Origin: Sinosporangium siamense
GTDB taxonomy: Bacteria; Actinomycetota; Actinomycetes; Streptosporangiales; Streptosporangiaceae
NCBI RefSeq assembly: GCF_016863435.1
Contig: NZ_BOOW01000034.1
Location: 124,001 to 188,000 of the forward strand
Direction: 5' to 3'
DNA: 64,000 bases
The translations under genes were made by a program, and so were the position numbers. Below, piece by piece: positions 32,139 through 41,029 of this stretch (the stretch's first letter is position 1; each line of letters opens with the position of its first letter). A model generated the notes under the pieces. The model was not told the origin of the DNA. It ran no database searches and worked only from the letters and a program-made list of their open reading frames with translations.

Positions 32139-34264
32139 GCGTCCCCCTTGCAGTCGATGACGAGGTTGCTGTGCGGGTCGACCTTGAGGGCCTGGCCGGG
32201 GCCCAGCACGACGGTGGTGCCGGGGAACTCGAGGATCGCCGGCCCGGTGAGGGCGGCTCCGGGGCCGAGGTTCTCGCCCCGGTAGACCGGGGTCGGCACG
32301 CGGCCGGTCTCAGGGAAGTGCACGTCGCGCTCCCCGAGCAGCGAGGCGGCCGGATCCGGCGAGCCCGCGTGCGGCCCCTGCTCGACGTCGGTGACGGTGA
32401 CGCGGCCCTCGACCCGCAAGGTGTGGATCTCCACACCGGCCGCGAGCAGAGCGGTTCCCGCGCCGTAGACCCGCTCGTAGGCCGCGCGGAACTCGGCGAT
32501 CAGGTCGCGCAGCACATCCGTCGTGACGTCCCCGTCGGGGAGCGTGAGCGGAAGCTCGTGCGACTGGCGGCGGAACTTGAGATAGGCGACGCGGGTCAGC
32601 CGCGTCCTCGGATCGTCGTCGAGGTCGGCGAGGCAGCGGCGGGCCAGCTCGCCCAGCGCGGTGTCGATCCTCACGGTGTCCAGATGCGCCGCCGGATCGG
32701 CCGCGCCGGGCGGGGTCCGCTGCACGTCGGTCGTCTGCACCGCACGGTAGCGGTCGGCCGTGACGGTGCCGTAGGCCGAGTGCACCGTCGAGGTCGGCGG
32801 CACGACAAGGGTCGCGATGCCCGCCGCCTCGGTGTAGGCGTAGGCGTGCGTGGGCCCCGCCCCGCCGTAGGCGTAGACGGTGAAGTCGCGCGGATCGTGC
32901 CCCTGCTCGACGGTCACCTTGCGCAGCAGGTCGGCCATCTGGTTGTCCGCCACCCGGCGGATGCCGGCCGCGGCCTCCTCGACGGAGAGGCCGAGTGGAT
33001 CGGCGATGTGCTCACGGATCGCCTTCTCCGCCATGGAACGATCCAAGGGCATCTTTCCGCCCAGGAAACGTGCCGGATCGATGATCCCCAGCACCACGTC
33101 GGCGTCGGTGACCGTCGGCCGATCGCCGCCTCTGCCGTAGCACGCGGGTCCCGGCACCGACCCCGCGCTCTCGGGGCCGACGACCAGCACTCCCGCCTCG
33201 TCCACCCAGGCGATCGAACCCCCGCCCGCGCCGATCGCGGTCACCTTGATGCGCGGCAGCGCCAAGTGCAGGTCACCCACCTCGCTGACCAGTTCGACCA
33301 GAGGCTGACCGTCGATGATCAGGCCCACGTCGAAGCTGGTGCCCCCCATGTCGGAGGTGATGACGTTGGCGTGGCCGAGCCGCTTGGCCAGGGCCGTGGA
33401 GGCCAGCACGCCCCCCGCGGGACCCGAGGTCAGCATCGAGGCCGCCCTGCTCGCCGCGTCCTCGGCGCGCATCACACCGCCGCCCGAGTCCATGATGGAG
33501 AAGTCGCCGGCGAAGCCGGACGAGCGCAGCCGCCGCTCCAGACCGGCGACGTAGTCGCGGATCACGGGCCCCAGATAGCTGTTGACGACCGTGGTGGCCG
33601 ACCGTTCGTACTCCCCGATGACCGGAGCCACGCGGTGAGAGAGCGTGAGGTAGGCCTCCGGCCACTCCTCCTGGGCGATGCGCTCCACTTGCCGCTCATG
33701 CGCACCGTTGACAAACGACCAGAGGAACGACACCGCGAGTGCCCGCACCCCCTCGGTGCGCAGCCGCCGGAGCACACCGCGCACCTCCTCCTCGTTCAAC
33801 GCCACCACCTGGGCACCGGAGGAGTCGATCCGCTCGGTGATCCCCGCGATGCGGTCCCGCGCCACGATCGGCTCGGGGTTGCGGCGGCGGCTGTAGTGGC
33901 CGGTGGCGTTCGCCAGGCCGACCCAGGAGGTCATCGAGCGCTGGATGAGCATCGTGTCGGTGAACCCGCGCGTCGTCAGCAGGGCGGTCGGCGTGCCCTT
34001 GCGTTCGATCAAGGCGTTCGTCGCGGCGGTCGTGCCGTGGGCGAAGTAGACGATGGAGGCGCAGAAGGCGCCGAGGCTCATGCCGTACGACTCGGCTGCG
34101 AGAGCGAGAGCGGCGATGACTCCCTCGGAGCGGTCGCGGGGTGTCGTCGGCGACTTGAAGAGGCGTGGCGGCCGGCCGTCCTGGAGGACCACCAGGTCGG
34201 TGAAGGTCCCTCCGACGTCTGTGCCGACGAAGAACCGCGGCGCGGTATCCGTCGTACTTCCCAC
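32135..34264 (-). CDS. hydantoinase A/acetone carboxylase beta-like protein
   Basis: From the GTG at 34262-34264 (AGGGAG upstream) it has 709 residues. The N-terminal ASKHA-type ATPase motif is FFVGTDVGGTFTDLVVLQDG. Further family motifs are YFAHGTTAATNALIERKG, ITSDMGGTSFDVGLI and YAYGGAGPTHAYAYTEAAG. The longer frame to 34345 lacks a good start. It is the first gene of the 13-gene catabolic chain and follows an inverted-repeat-containing promoter region. Confidence 0.92.
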   Translation of the reverse strand: MGSTTDTAPRFFVGTDVGGTFTDLVVLQDGRPPRLFKSPTTPRDRSEGVIAALALAAESYGMSLGAFCASIVYFAHGTTAATNALIERKGTPTALLTTRGFTDTMLIQRSMTSWVGLANATGHYSRRRNPEPIVARDRIAGITERIDSSGAQVVALNEEEVRGVLRRLRTEGVRALAVSFLWSFVNGAHERQVERIAQEEWPEAYLTLSHRVAPVIGEYERSATTVVNSYLGPVIRDYVAGLERRLRSSGFAGDFSIMDSGGGVMRAEDAASRAASMLTSGPAGGVLASTALAKRLGHANVITSDMGGTSFDVGLIIDGQPLVELVSEVGDLHLALPRIKVTAIGAGGGSIAWVDEAGVLVVGPESAGSVPGPACYGRGGDRPTVTDADVVLGIIDPARFLGGKMPLDRSMAEKAIREHIADPLGLSVEEAAAGIRRVADNQMADLLRKVTVEQGHDPRDFTVYAYGGAGPTHAYAYTEAAGIATLVVPPTSTVHSAYGTVTADRYRAVQTTDVQRTPPGAADPAAHLDTVRIDTALGELARRCLADLDDDPRTRLTRVAYLKFRRQSHELPLTLPDGDVTTDVLRDLIAEFRAAYERVYGAGTALLAAGVEIHTLRVEGRVTVTDVEQGPHAGSPDPAASLLGERDVHFPETGRVPTPVYRGENLGPGAALTGPAILEFPGTTVVLGPGQALKVDPHSNLVIDCKGDA

Positions 34265-34277
34265 ACTGATCTCCCTG

Positions 34278-34368
34278 AGAGTTGGCTTGCGCAACGTGCG
34301 GATATGACATGCGGAAATGTCGTGCGCATTGCGTCTGAGCGACACCCGCGTTGCGTTGCGCCAACTCT
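34278..34368. promoter_or_regulatory. inverted repeats in the promoter region of the catabolic operon
   Basis: AGAGTTGGC (34278-34286) and GCCAACTCT (34360-34368) are perfectly complementary. Inside lie repeated TTGCGCAA-like elements at 34287-34294, 34323-34333 and 34350-34361. They are candidate operators for the IclR or MarR protein of the operon. Confidence 0.45.
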
Positions 34369-34484
34369 GTAGTCACTGGAACTTCGGGACAATGGAGCAG
34401 TCCGCAGTGCGGAATGGGAGAGGGAAATACTGCTTTGGGGCTTATGTCCGATGCCTTGGCCGGCCTCGTACCTGCGGGGGTGTC

Positions 34485-35918
34485 TCAGTCTCCGCGCGAG
34501 CGGCGGAGGACGCCCTGCATGGAGGTGCGGGCGCGGTCTTGCAGGGCGGGAAGGTCGACGTCGAGGAGGCGGCCCTCATGTTTGACCAGGCGGCCACCCA
34601 CCATCACCGTCTTCACGTTGGACGGGTGGGCCGAGTAGGCCAGCAGGGCATATGGCGGCCCCGAGGTGAAGCGGCCGAGGTTGATGTCCCCGGTGTCGAT
34701 CATGATCAGGTCGGCCTGCTTGCCCGCGGTCAGGGTGCCGATCGAGGCGTCCATCCCGATCGCGCGGGCGGCCCGGCTGGTGGCCAGTTCGAGCAACCGC
34801 AAGGGCTTCACGGCGGTTTCCGAGCGGCTCGCGCCGGTTTCGGTCAGCGCGAGGAGGCGCATCACGCCGAACATGTCGGCACTGCCGGCCAATGCGTTGC
34901 CGTCGACGCCCAGGCCGGTTCTGTCCACCGATGCGTACTGCGAGAGCCTGGTCAGGCCGTATCCCACTCTTTGCTCGGTGACCGGTGTGAGGGCCAGCGC
35001 CGCCTTCGCCTGGTTGAGGGCCGCGAGTTGGGCGCCGGTGGCGTCGGTGGCGTGGATGACCTGCAGGTCGGAGCCCAGGAAACGGCCGTTGACAAGGCCG
35101 TCGAGTTGAGCGCGTGCCCGCACACCGCTGGCGTGCACGGAGATGGGCAGTCTGAGGCGCCTGGCGGTGGCGTGTTCTTCACGCGCGACCGACAACGCGG
35201 CGGGAGTGCCGGCCCCGGGGCCTCTCCAGCCCAGGCCCAGGGTGATCCGGCCGCCCGCCGACCATTCCGGCCAGGATCCGGCGAGGGCTTCCAGGTGCTT
35301 CAAGTCGACCGTCCGCCCTTCGGGGAGGTCGTCGTGGGCGCCGTAGAGGAACCGGGCCCGGGTTCCTGCCGCCTCATGGGCGCGTAGCGACCGTTCGGCG
35401 TAGGCGGGATCGCGGACGTTGTCGTTGAAGTCGACCACGGTCGTGATCCCGGAGGCCAGTGCCTCATAGGTGCCGAGCAGGGTCCCGATCTCCATGTCGG
35501 AGGCCCGGAAGTGACGCCCGAAGACCTCGCTGGCCTTGAAGTAGACGGTCTCGGGGGTATTGGCGTAAAAGCCGCGTGTCTGGGTGAGCCACAGGTGGTT
35601 GTGGGTGTCGACGAAACCGGGCATCGTGATCATGCCTCGCCCGTCGATCTCGGTGGCGGAGGGGGCGGACAGGTTGCGCCCGACACGTTTCAGCCTGCCG
35701 TCGCCGATGAGGATGTCGCCGCGGTCAAGGTCACCGGAAGCGGGGTCCATGGTCACGACATAGGTTTCGCGGATCACCACGTCACCCGCGGGCCGCCTGC
35801 CCCAGGGCGCGCCACTCGCCGCAGCGGGCCGCGCCAGCGACGCCGCCCCGACCGCTCCCCCCAGCCCGGCCAGCACCGAGCGCCGCGTGAGCCCGCGACC
35901 TGTCGTCCCGTTCGGCAT
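34485..35918 (-). CDS. Tat-exported amidohydrolase
   Basis: From the ATG at 35916-35918 (AAGGAGGGGG upstream) this is 477 residues. The N-terminus has a twin-arginine signal (TGRGLTRRSVLAGLGGAVGA). The metal site of amidohydrolases is visible: GFVDTHNHLWLTQ, ISVHASG, QVIHATDATG and an Asp in GLGVDGNALAG. It resembles the cytosine/guanine deaminase and atrazine chlorohydrolase group. It is upstream of hyuA on the same strand with a 220-base gap, so it has a separate transcript but perhaps a shared pathway, providing extracellular hydrolysis of the substrate. Confidence 0.88.
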   Translation of the reverse strand: MPNGTTGRGLTRRSVLAGLGGAVGAASLARPAAASGAPWGRRPAGDVVIRETYVVTMDPASGDLDRGDILIGDGRLKRVGRNLSAPSATEIDGRGMITMPGFVDTHNHLWLTQTRGFYANTPETVYFKASEVFGRHFRASDMEIGTLLGTYEALASGITTVVDFNDNVRDPAYAERSLRAHEAAGTRARFLYGAHDDLPEGRTVDLKHLEALAGSWPEWSAGGRITLGLGWRGPGAGTPAALSVAREEHATARRLRLPISVHASGVRARAQLDGLVNGRFLGSDLQVIHATDATGAQLAALNQAKAALALTPVTEQRVGYGLTRLSQYASVDRTGLGVDGNALAGSADMFGVMRLLALTETGASRSETAVKPLRLLELATSRAARAIGMDASIGTLTAGKQADLIMIDTGDINLGRFTSGPPYALLAYSAHPSNVKTVMVGGRLVKHEGRLLDVDLPALQDRARTSMQGVLRRSRGD

Positions 35919-36032
35919 GTCCTGCCCCCTCCTTTGATCGCCTCCTGTTGGCACCACCGGAAAGTGTTAATTGTATGCGCATTCAACATAAGCCGGACCA
36001 AGGCTCTCTGTTTTGCCAGGTTACGTGGCCCC

Positions 36033-37841
36033 TCAGCCGCCGGATCGATCGGGGAAGACCACGATCAGGTGTTCCTCCACGTAGTCCTCGTTATAACGAT
36101 CGGCGTCACCCAAATCCCGGGCATACACCCGGACCCGGTAACGCCCTTTCCCCTTCAGCGCCAGGTCGGGCAGCACCCGTCCCGCGCCCGTGTCACCGCC
36201 CTCGGGCATGGCGGGAACTCCCAGGCTGCCGCTGCGACTGAGGACACGGACCGTGCCCAGGTGGTTCCACCCCTTGCCGGGCGGAGGTGGAGCCGTGTTC
36301 GACGCCTTCACCGTCATGCACATCATCGTGTTCTCCGTCACGGTCGACACGTGCACCGAGCCGCGGGCGGCCGTGACGACCTTCCCGCCCTCCCCGGCGA
36401 TGTCCTCTGGGTCGTCGTTGACGTCGTATATGGAATATCCGCCCCCTTCGAACAGGTAGTACGCCGCCGTTCCCTGTCTGCGCCCCCGCAATTCCGGCCA
36501 GGGATCGGCACAGCGGGCGTTGCCCTCGGCGACGAAGCGCTCCTCGGCCTCACGCACCTCGGCATCCGAGTACAGCTCGGCGGGATTCCTGCCGGCGACG
36601 GTCCCGGGGCAGAGAAACACCAGCGCCTCCCCGTCCGCGCGCCAGACTTCCCGGGAGCTGCCTGCCTCCCGGAGAATGTCCATCCCGTCCTTCCCCTCGG
36701 GCAGCTCACACAGGCGCCTGCCGTACGCGAGCACATATTGGTCGGGGAGAGTGTCGGGGAACATCGGCGGCGTCCCGCGCGTCGAGTCGCGGGCGTGGCA
36801 GAGGAACGCTTTCTCCCTGTCCTGCGGTTTCGTGTCGCCGAAACGGCGGCCCCCGTGGATCCACGGCGAGCGCCCCTCCCACCCTCCACCGTAGGTGAGC
36901 CGGGCCTTCTCCTCCGCCTGCACCCCCACGGCGAGCGGCGCGAGTACGGCTAACGCCACGGCCGCCCTCCCCCGGGATGACAACCCTCCGGGCTCGACCT
37001 CGACAACCGGCTGTGGGGGGGCGGTGAGTTCGTGAGCGGAGCGGGCCGACCACACCGTGTGGAAGACCAGCAGTTCACCGACCAGCCAGATGAAATCCAG
37101 GGTGACACCGGGGACATATCTCGCGATCATCATAGGGATGATGGGGTGCGCGACCGACTGCGCCAGGGCGAGCCAGCCGACGACGACCGTGGCCGGGGTC
37201 CATCGCCCGTCGGCACGCTGGGCGAAGAGAATCAGTATCTGCCAGCCGGCCGCGGCAAGGTTCAAGAGCACGAAGGCGGCTTCGACCCAGGGTGTCTCCG
37301 CGAAGACCATCACGTTGGGGTCCGCGGGGATCTCCTCAAGCATCACCGGCAACCCGACCACGAGGTTCAGGCCGGCCAGGGCGAGTGCCGCGCCGCGCAA
37401 TCCTCTTGACGCTCGCACCATGACCAGCACGAATAGCACCTGCACCACGCCCCAGAGGAGCCAGTGCAATGCCCCGGCCACCGCTTCGGACAACACCGTT
37501 CCGAGGGCCGCACTGAGAATCAGCGCATCGGCGACGGCGAGATAGAGCAGGCGCCGGAGCCACACCACTCGCCGCCCGAGCGGCCTGTCACCACCGGCAG
37601 GTACGGAGAAGACCTGCCAGAGCATCCACGACTTCGCCACGGACACCATGACGAGCATCGCCGCCATCACCGCGATGACGCCCTCCCGGGCGGGAAGCGG
37701 CGCCATGTCCACCAACGGGAACCACATGGCGAGCAGCCACAGCGGCTTCACACTCCCGTCGATGAGCGAGACCACCGCGGCGGCGGCCACGGAAATCAGA
37801 TAGATCCCAACTATGAATATTCGTAGACGACGCCACACCAC
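36033..37841 (-). CDS. membrane protein with large extracytoplasmic C-terminal domain, unknown function
   Basis: The 602-residue product starts at GTG with AAGGGA upstream. Residues 1-285 hold about seven or eight hydrophobic segments. A further hydrophobic segment (about 293-310, AVALAVLAPLAVGVQA) is followed by about 290 soluble residues with six Cys, including AFLCHARDS, RRLCELPEG, LVFLCPGT, ARCADPW and MMCMTV. The part QYVLAYGRRLCELPEGKDGMDILREAG resembles small DUF732-like domains. No catalytic motif is seen. It stands alone between two intergenic gaps. Confidence 0.75.
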   Translation of the reverse strand: MVWRRLRIFIVGIYLISVAAAAVVSLIDGSVKPLWLLAMWFPLVDMAPLPAREGVIAVMAAMLVMVSVAKSWMLWQVFSVPAGGDRPLGRRVVWLRRLLYLAVADALILSAALGTVLSEAVAGALHWLLWGVVQVLFVLVMVRASRGLRGAALALAGLNLVVGLPVMLEEIPADPNVMVFAETPWVEAAFVLLNLAAAGWQILILFAQRADGRWTPATVVVGWLALAQSVAHPIIPMMIARYVPGVTLDFIWLVGELLVFHTVWSARSAHELTAPPQPVVEVEPGGLSSRGRAAVALAVLAPLAVGVQAEEKARLTYGGGWEGRSPWIHGGRRFGDTKPQDREKAFLCHARDSTRGTPPMFPDTLPDQYVLAYGRRLCELPEGKDGMDILREAGSSREVWRADGEALVFLCPGTVAGRNPAELYSDAEVREAEERFVAEGNARCADPWPELRGRRQGTAAYYLFEGGGYSIYDVNDDPEDIAGEGGKVVTAARGSVHVSTVTENTMMCMTVKASNTAPPPPGKGWNHLGTVRVLSRSGSLGVPAMPEGGDTGAGRVLPDLALKGKGRYRVRVYARDLGDADRYNEDYVEEHLIVVFPDRSGG

Positions 37842-37954
37842 GACATGTCCCTTACGCCGGAGGAAAAGATGATCTTAGGGCCGACAGGGTTGCCCGGGCA
37901 GGCGAACGGGCCGGGCGTCTCAAGCGGGCGGAATACGCAGGTGGGAGGCCGTCG

Positions 37955-37978
37955 CTTGACATTGACGCCGATGTCAAG
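37955..37978 (+). promoter_or_regulatory. MerR-type operator before the MerR/thioredoxin pair
   Basis: CTTGACAT (37955-37962) and ATGTCAAG (37971-37978) form a perfect 8-base inverted repeat with an 8-base spacer. The left arm contains a -35 TTGACA. A 19-base spacer leads to TTACCG, consistent with the MerR promoter geometry. The adjacent MerR gene begins at 38014. Confidence 0.65.
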
Positions 37979-38013
37979 GATTACCGTGGGGCGGTCGCGG
38001 TCGGGGAGGGAAG

Positions 38014-38508
38014 ATGCGGATCGGTGAGCTGGCCGCGAAGGCGGGGGTGAGCACGCGTGCGCTGCGTTACTACGAACAGCACGGACTGATCTCGTCCCGG
38101 CGCACGGACAACGGTTACCGCCAATACGACGAGTCCGACGTGCCGCTCGTGGCGCAGATCCGTGCGCTGCTGGCGGCGGGCTTCTCGCTGGAGGACACGC
38201 GCCCGTTCGTGGACTGTCTTCGCGCGGGGCACGACTCGGGTGATTCCTGCCCGGAGTCCGTGGCCGTCTATCGCCGGAAGCTCGCCGAGATCGATCTGGA
38301 GATCCGTTCCCTGGTCGAACGAAGGGCCGAGGTAGCCAACCAATTGGCGCGGGCCTGTCCGGGCTGCGTCCTGTCCCCGGAGCGTATGAATGATCACGTT
38401 GACGACGGAGAACTTCGACGAGCTCGCCCTGAGTGGCGACAGGCCGGTGCTGGTCGACTTCTGGGCCGACTGGTGCCCGCCGTGCAAGATGATCGCGCCG
38501 GTGCTTGA
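38014..38508 (+). CDS. MerR-family regulator with four cysteines
   Basis: The 164-residue protein starts at ATG with GGGGAGGG upstream. The winged helix (residues 1-70) reads MRIGELAAKAGVSTRALRYYEQHGL. Cys68, Cys79, Cys115 and Cys118 (ACPGCVL) suggest metal or redox sensing. The frame continues for about 40 codons into the thioredoxin gene, an unusually long overlap (119 bases). These last residues are Arg-rich and may not be functional. The upstream palindrome suggests autoregulation of a thioredoxin stress unit. Confidence 0.9.
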   Translation: MRIGELAAKAGVSTRALRYYEQHGLISSRRTDNGYRQYDESDVPLVAQIRALLAAGFSLEDTRPFVDCLRAGHDSGDSCPESVAVYRRKLAEIDLEIRSLVERRAEVANQLARACPGCVLSPERMNDHVDDGELRRARPEWRQAGAGRLLGRLVPAVQDDRAGA

Positions 38509-38704
38509 GCAGCTCGACGTCGAACTGGGAGACCGCCTCACGATCGCGAAGATCAACGGCGACGATCATCCGCAGATCGCGGCACGTTACGGTGTGATGG
38601 CCTTCCCGACGCTGCTTCTGTTCCGGAACGGCGAGGTCGTGCGCCGAATCGTCGGGGCCAAGCCTAAGCGTCTGCTGCTGGCCGAGTTTGAGAGCCACCT
38701 CTAG
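38390..38704 (+). CDS. trxA: thioredoxin (CPPC active site)
   Basis: The 104-residue protein has a complete thioredoxin fold: VLVDFWADWCPPCKMIAPVL with the redox motif CPPC rather than the usual CGPC, then the cis-Pro region VMAFPTLLLF. The start ATG overlaps the end of the MerR frame in a +1 register. It reduces disulfides in cytoplasmic proteins. The CPPC motif should alter the redox potential. Confidence 0.95.
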   Translation: MITLTTENFDELALSGDRPVLVDFWADWCPPCKMIAPVLEQLDVELGDRLTIAKINGDDHPQIAARYGVMAFPTLLLFRNGEVVRRIVGAKPKRLLLAEFESHL

Positions 38705-38714
38705 GAGTGCACAG

Positions 38715-38748
38715 GGGACGGCAGGACACACGTCCAGCCGTCCCTTTT
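38715..38748 (+). terminator. Rho-independent terminator after thioredoxin
   Basis: GGGACGGC (38715-38722) pairs with GCCGTCCC (38737-38744), followed by TTTT. It lies 11 bases after the stop codon. Confidence 0.85.
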
Positions 38749-39074
38749 GTCATTGATTGCCGCATTCTATGGGGACATGTGCGCACACGCGGACGCGACT
38801 CTGCGTGCGCCCGCGGAAACGGTGGGCGACGCCGCCAGGACCCCGCGTTGACAAAAAATCTTGAAAAATCTCCAGGGGATGTTGACGCCCCTGTCAGACC
38901 ACACCCAGGTCCCTGCATTTCCGCAGGTCATTGCCTACATACAGCGCACGCGTTACCGCTCCGTGACATTACGGCACAGCAGTCAAATGAGGCCTTTGTC
39001 GGGAGCGCTCATGTTTATCCCGCGTACTACTCGGTAGGGATACCAGTCCAACCAGCGGCGGGAGGAGGACACAC
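38749..39074 (+). promoter_or_regulatory. promoter and long leader before the glycosyltransferase
   Basis: About 330 bases without a gene. TTGACAAAAAATCTTG begins near 38848 and TTGAAAAATC follows, giving a plausible -35 region. The following 200 bases include a more A/T-rich stretch and end in GGAGGAGG at 39061-39068, a strong ribosome-binding site. A structured leader is possible. I recognise no riboswitch class. Confidence 0.4.
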
Positions 39075-40430
39075 ATGGATCACCAAGTTACAAGATCCAT
39101 TTCTACCTCCCGGCGCACCTCCCCACCCAGCGCTGACACAGCTCTGAACCTTGAATCTGCTCCCCCCGCCGCCGCGCGACCGCGCGGCGGTGTTACCGCG
39201 GTCAACTCCCCGGAGGCCGCAAGGAGACTCCCCATGAAGATTGCCCTGGTTTCAGAACACGCCAGCCCCTTGGCCACGTTACGAGGTGCCGACGCCGGCG
39301 GACAGAGCGTTCACGTGGCCGCCCTGGCCAACTCCCTCGCCGAACGCGGACACGACGTCGTCGTCTACACCCGCCGGGCCGACACCCGCCAGCCGGACCA
39401 GGTGACCATGGCGTCGGGCGTGGTGGTCGACCACGTCCCGGCCGGCCCGCCGGAGTCACTCCCGAAAGACGAGCTTCTGCCGTACATGCCGAGTTTCGCC
39501 GCCCACCTCGCCCGCCACTGGAAGACCGACCGACCGCACATCGTGCACGCCCATCACTGGATGAGCGGCCTGGCCGCCCTCGGAGCGACCCGGCACGTGA
39601 AGGTGCCGATCGTGCAGTCCTATCACGCGCTCGCCACCACCGATCAACGCTGGCAGAAGGGTGACGACACCAGCCCGCCCGAGCGTTACGCCATCGAAGA
39701 GGAGATCGGCCGCCGGGCAAACGTGATCATCGCGAACTGCACGCAGGAGGCCCGCGAACTCCAGACCATGCGGGTGCCGGTGCGCAACGTGTGCGTGGTG
39801 CCGCGCGGTGTGGACCTCAAGGTGTTCCGCCCGAGTCGCCGCAGGCCCGCGGGGGCCGGGACGCGCCCGCGTCTGCTCAGCCTCGGGCGCACGATGCCGC
39901 ACAAGGGCGTCGAGACGATCATCCAGGCGTTGCGTGAGGTTCCGCAGGCCGAGCTGGTGATCGCCGGCGGCAATATGAAGGACCCGGAGGTCGTACGGCT
40001 GCGCAAACTGGCCGCGACCCTCGAACTCGACGACCGGGTGAAGATGGTCGGCAAGGTGTCGCGCAAGAACGTCCCGGCGCTGGTGAGCTCGGCCACGGTC
40101 CTGGTGACCGTGCCGTGGTACGAATCGTTCGGCATGGTGCCGCTGGAGGCGATGGCCTCCGGGGTGCCCGTCGTCGCCTCCGCCGTCGGCGGGCACCTCG
40201 ACACGGTGACCGGTGCCGGCATCCTGGTCCGCCCCCGCCACCCGCGCACACTCGCCCGGGTCCTCAACGGACTGCTGGAGAGTGAGCAACTCCGCCGCGA
40301 CCTGGCGAGTGCGGGTGTGAAGCGAGTCCGCGCGAAATACGGCTGGCCGCAGGTGGCGGCGCAGACGGAGCGCATCTACCGCAGGGCGATCGCGGGGCGC
40401 GACCCCATCTCGACGACGGTGGGCAGGTAG
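39075..40430 (+). CDS. GT4-type glycosyltransferase
   Basis: The frame encodes 451 residues from ATG 39075 (GGAGGAGG) or 398 residues from ATG 39234 (AAGGAGA). Both starts have good ribosome-binding sites. The GT-B core starts MKIALVSEHASPL with GGQSVHVAALANSLAERGHDV. The donor-binding C-domain has LLSLGRTMPHKGVETIIQAL and ESFGMVPLEAMASGVPVVASAVGG, the E(x7)E motif of retaining GT4 enzymes. It resembles sucrose synthase/MshA-like glycosyltransferases. The upstream 53 residues are low-complexity, so the second start may be the functional one. Acceptor unknown. Confidence 0.9.
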   Translation: MDHQVTRSISTSRRTSPPSADTALNLESAPPAAARPRGGVTAVNSPEAARRLPMKIALVSEHASPLATLRGADAGGQSVHVAALANSLAERGHDVVVYTRRADTRQPDQVTMASGVVVDHVPAGPPESLPKDELLPYMPSFAAHLARHWKTDRPHIVHAHHWMSGLAALGATRHVKVPIVQSYHALATTDQRWQKGDDTSPPERYAIEEEIGRRANVIIANCTQEARELQTMRVPVRNVCVVPRGVDLKVFRPSRRRPAGAGTRPRLLSLGRTMPHKGVETIIQALREVPQAELVIAGGNMKDPEVVRLRKLAATLELDDRVKMVGKVSRKNVPALVSSATVLVTVPWYESFGMVPLEAMASGVPVVASAVGGHLDTVTGAGILVRPRHPRTLARVLNGLLESEQLRRDLASAGVKRVRAKYGWPQVAAQTERIYRRAIAGRDPISTTVGR

Positions 40431-40516
40431 CCCCCGTTCCGGTGGGTCGACCGCAACCATCAGGGGCGTTGCGGAAGATCGGCCTGGTGACTCCCCTGAT
40501 GTGACGAGCGAGGGGC

Positions 40517-41023
40517 ATGCGTGATTCGGCAAGGATTGCAGACGTGCTGAGCATACTCCGGACATTCTGTGAGACCGGCAGTATCGGCCCGGTGTCCTGT
40601 GGCATGTCCCTCGCTCACGTACAAGACCTGATTGGACCGTTCGACCACCGACAGGAGCCGCCCAGTGCACACTGCCTGCACATCTGGCAGGACCTGGAGC
40701 TCCTGGTGGACACGGGGACGGGCCTCGTCGTACAAGTGGGACTGCTCGCCGGAGGGTGGGGCGAGCTGCGACTGCCTGCGGCGCTCGGCGGAGTTTTCGG
40801 GACTCCGGAAATGGGACCGAGCGTGGACGCGGTGCTGAGGGCACTGGATAAGGCCGGGGTCACCTGGTCGGAAGCGCCCGAGCAGGTGGTCGGCGACGAG
40901 GCCCGAGTGGTGCGGGTCGAGGAGACCGGGGTGCTTTTGCACTTTCATCCCTATGAGGGGAAGGGGTGCCCCCATGGAGATGCCGGTCTCCTCGCCCTGC
41001 ACTGCGCGACACGATCTGCTTAG
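40517..41023 (+). CDS. hypothetical soluble protein
   Basis: The 168-residue protein starts at ATG 40517 with GCGAGGGG upstream. It has the mixed alpha/beta pattern CLHIWQDLELLVDTGTGLVVQVGLLAGGWGELRLPAALG and a Cys/His-rich C-terminus (HFHPYEGKGCPHGD, LHCATRSA). The pattern recalls small immunity-like or SUKH-type proteins, but I cannot place it. No membrane segment is seen. Convergent with the glutamine amidotransferase gene, with 6 bases between their ends. Confidence 0.6.
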   Translation: MRDSARIADVLSILRTFCETGSIGPVSCGMSLAHVQDLIGPFDHRQEPPSAHCLHIWQDLELLVDTGTGLVVQVGLLAGGWGELRLPAALGGVFGTPEMGPSVDAVLRALDKAGVTWSEAPEQVVGDEARVVRVEETGVLLHFHPYEGKGCPHGDAGLLALHCATRSA

Positions 41024-41029
41024 ACCTGA

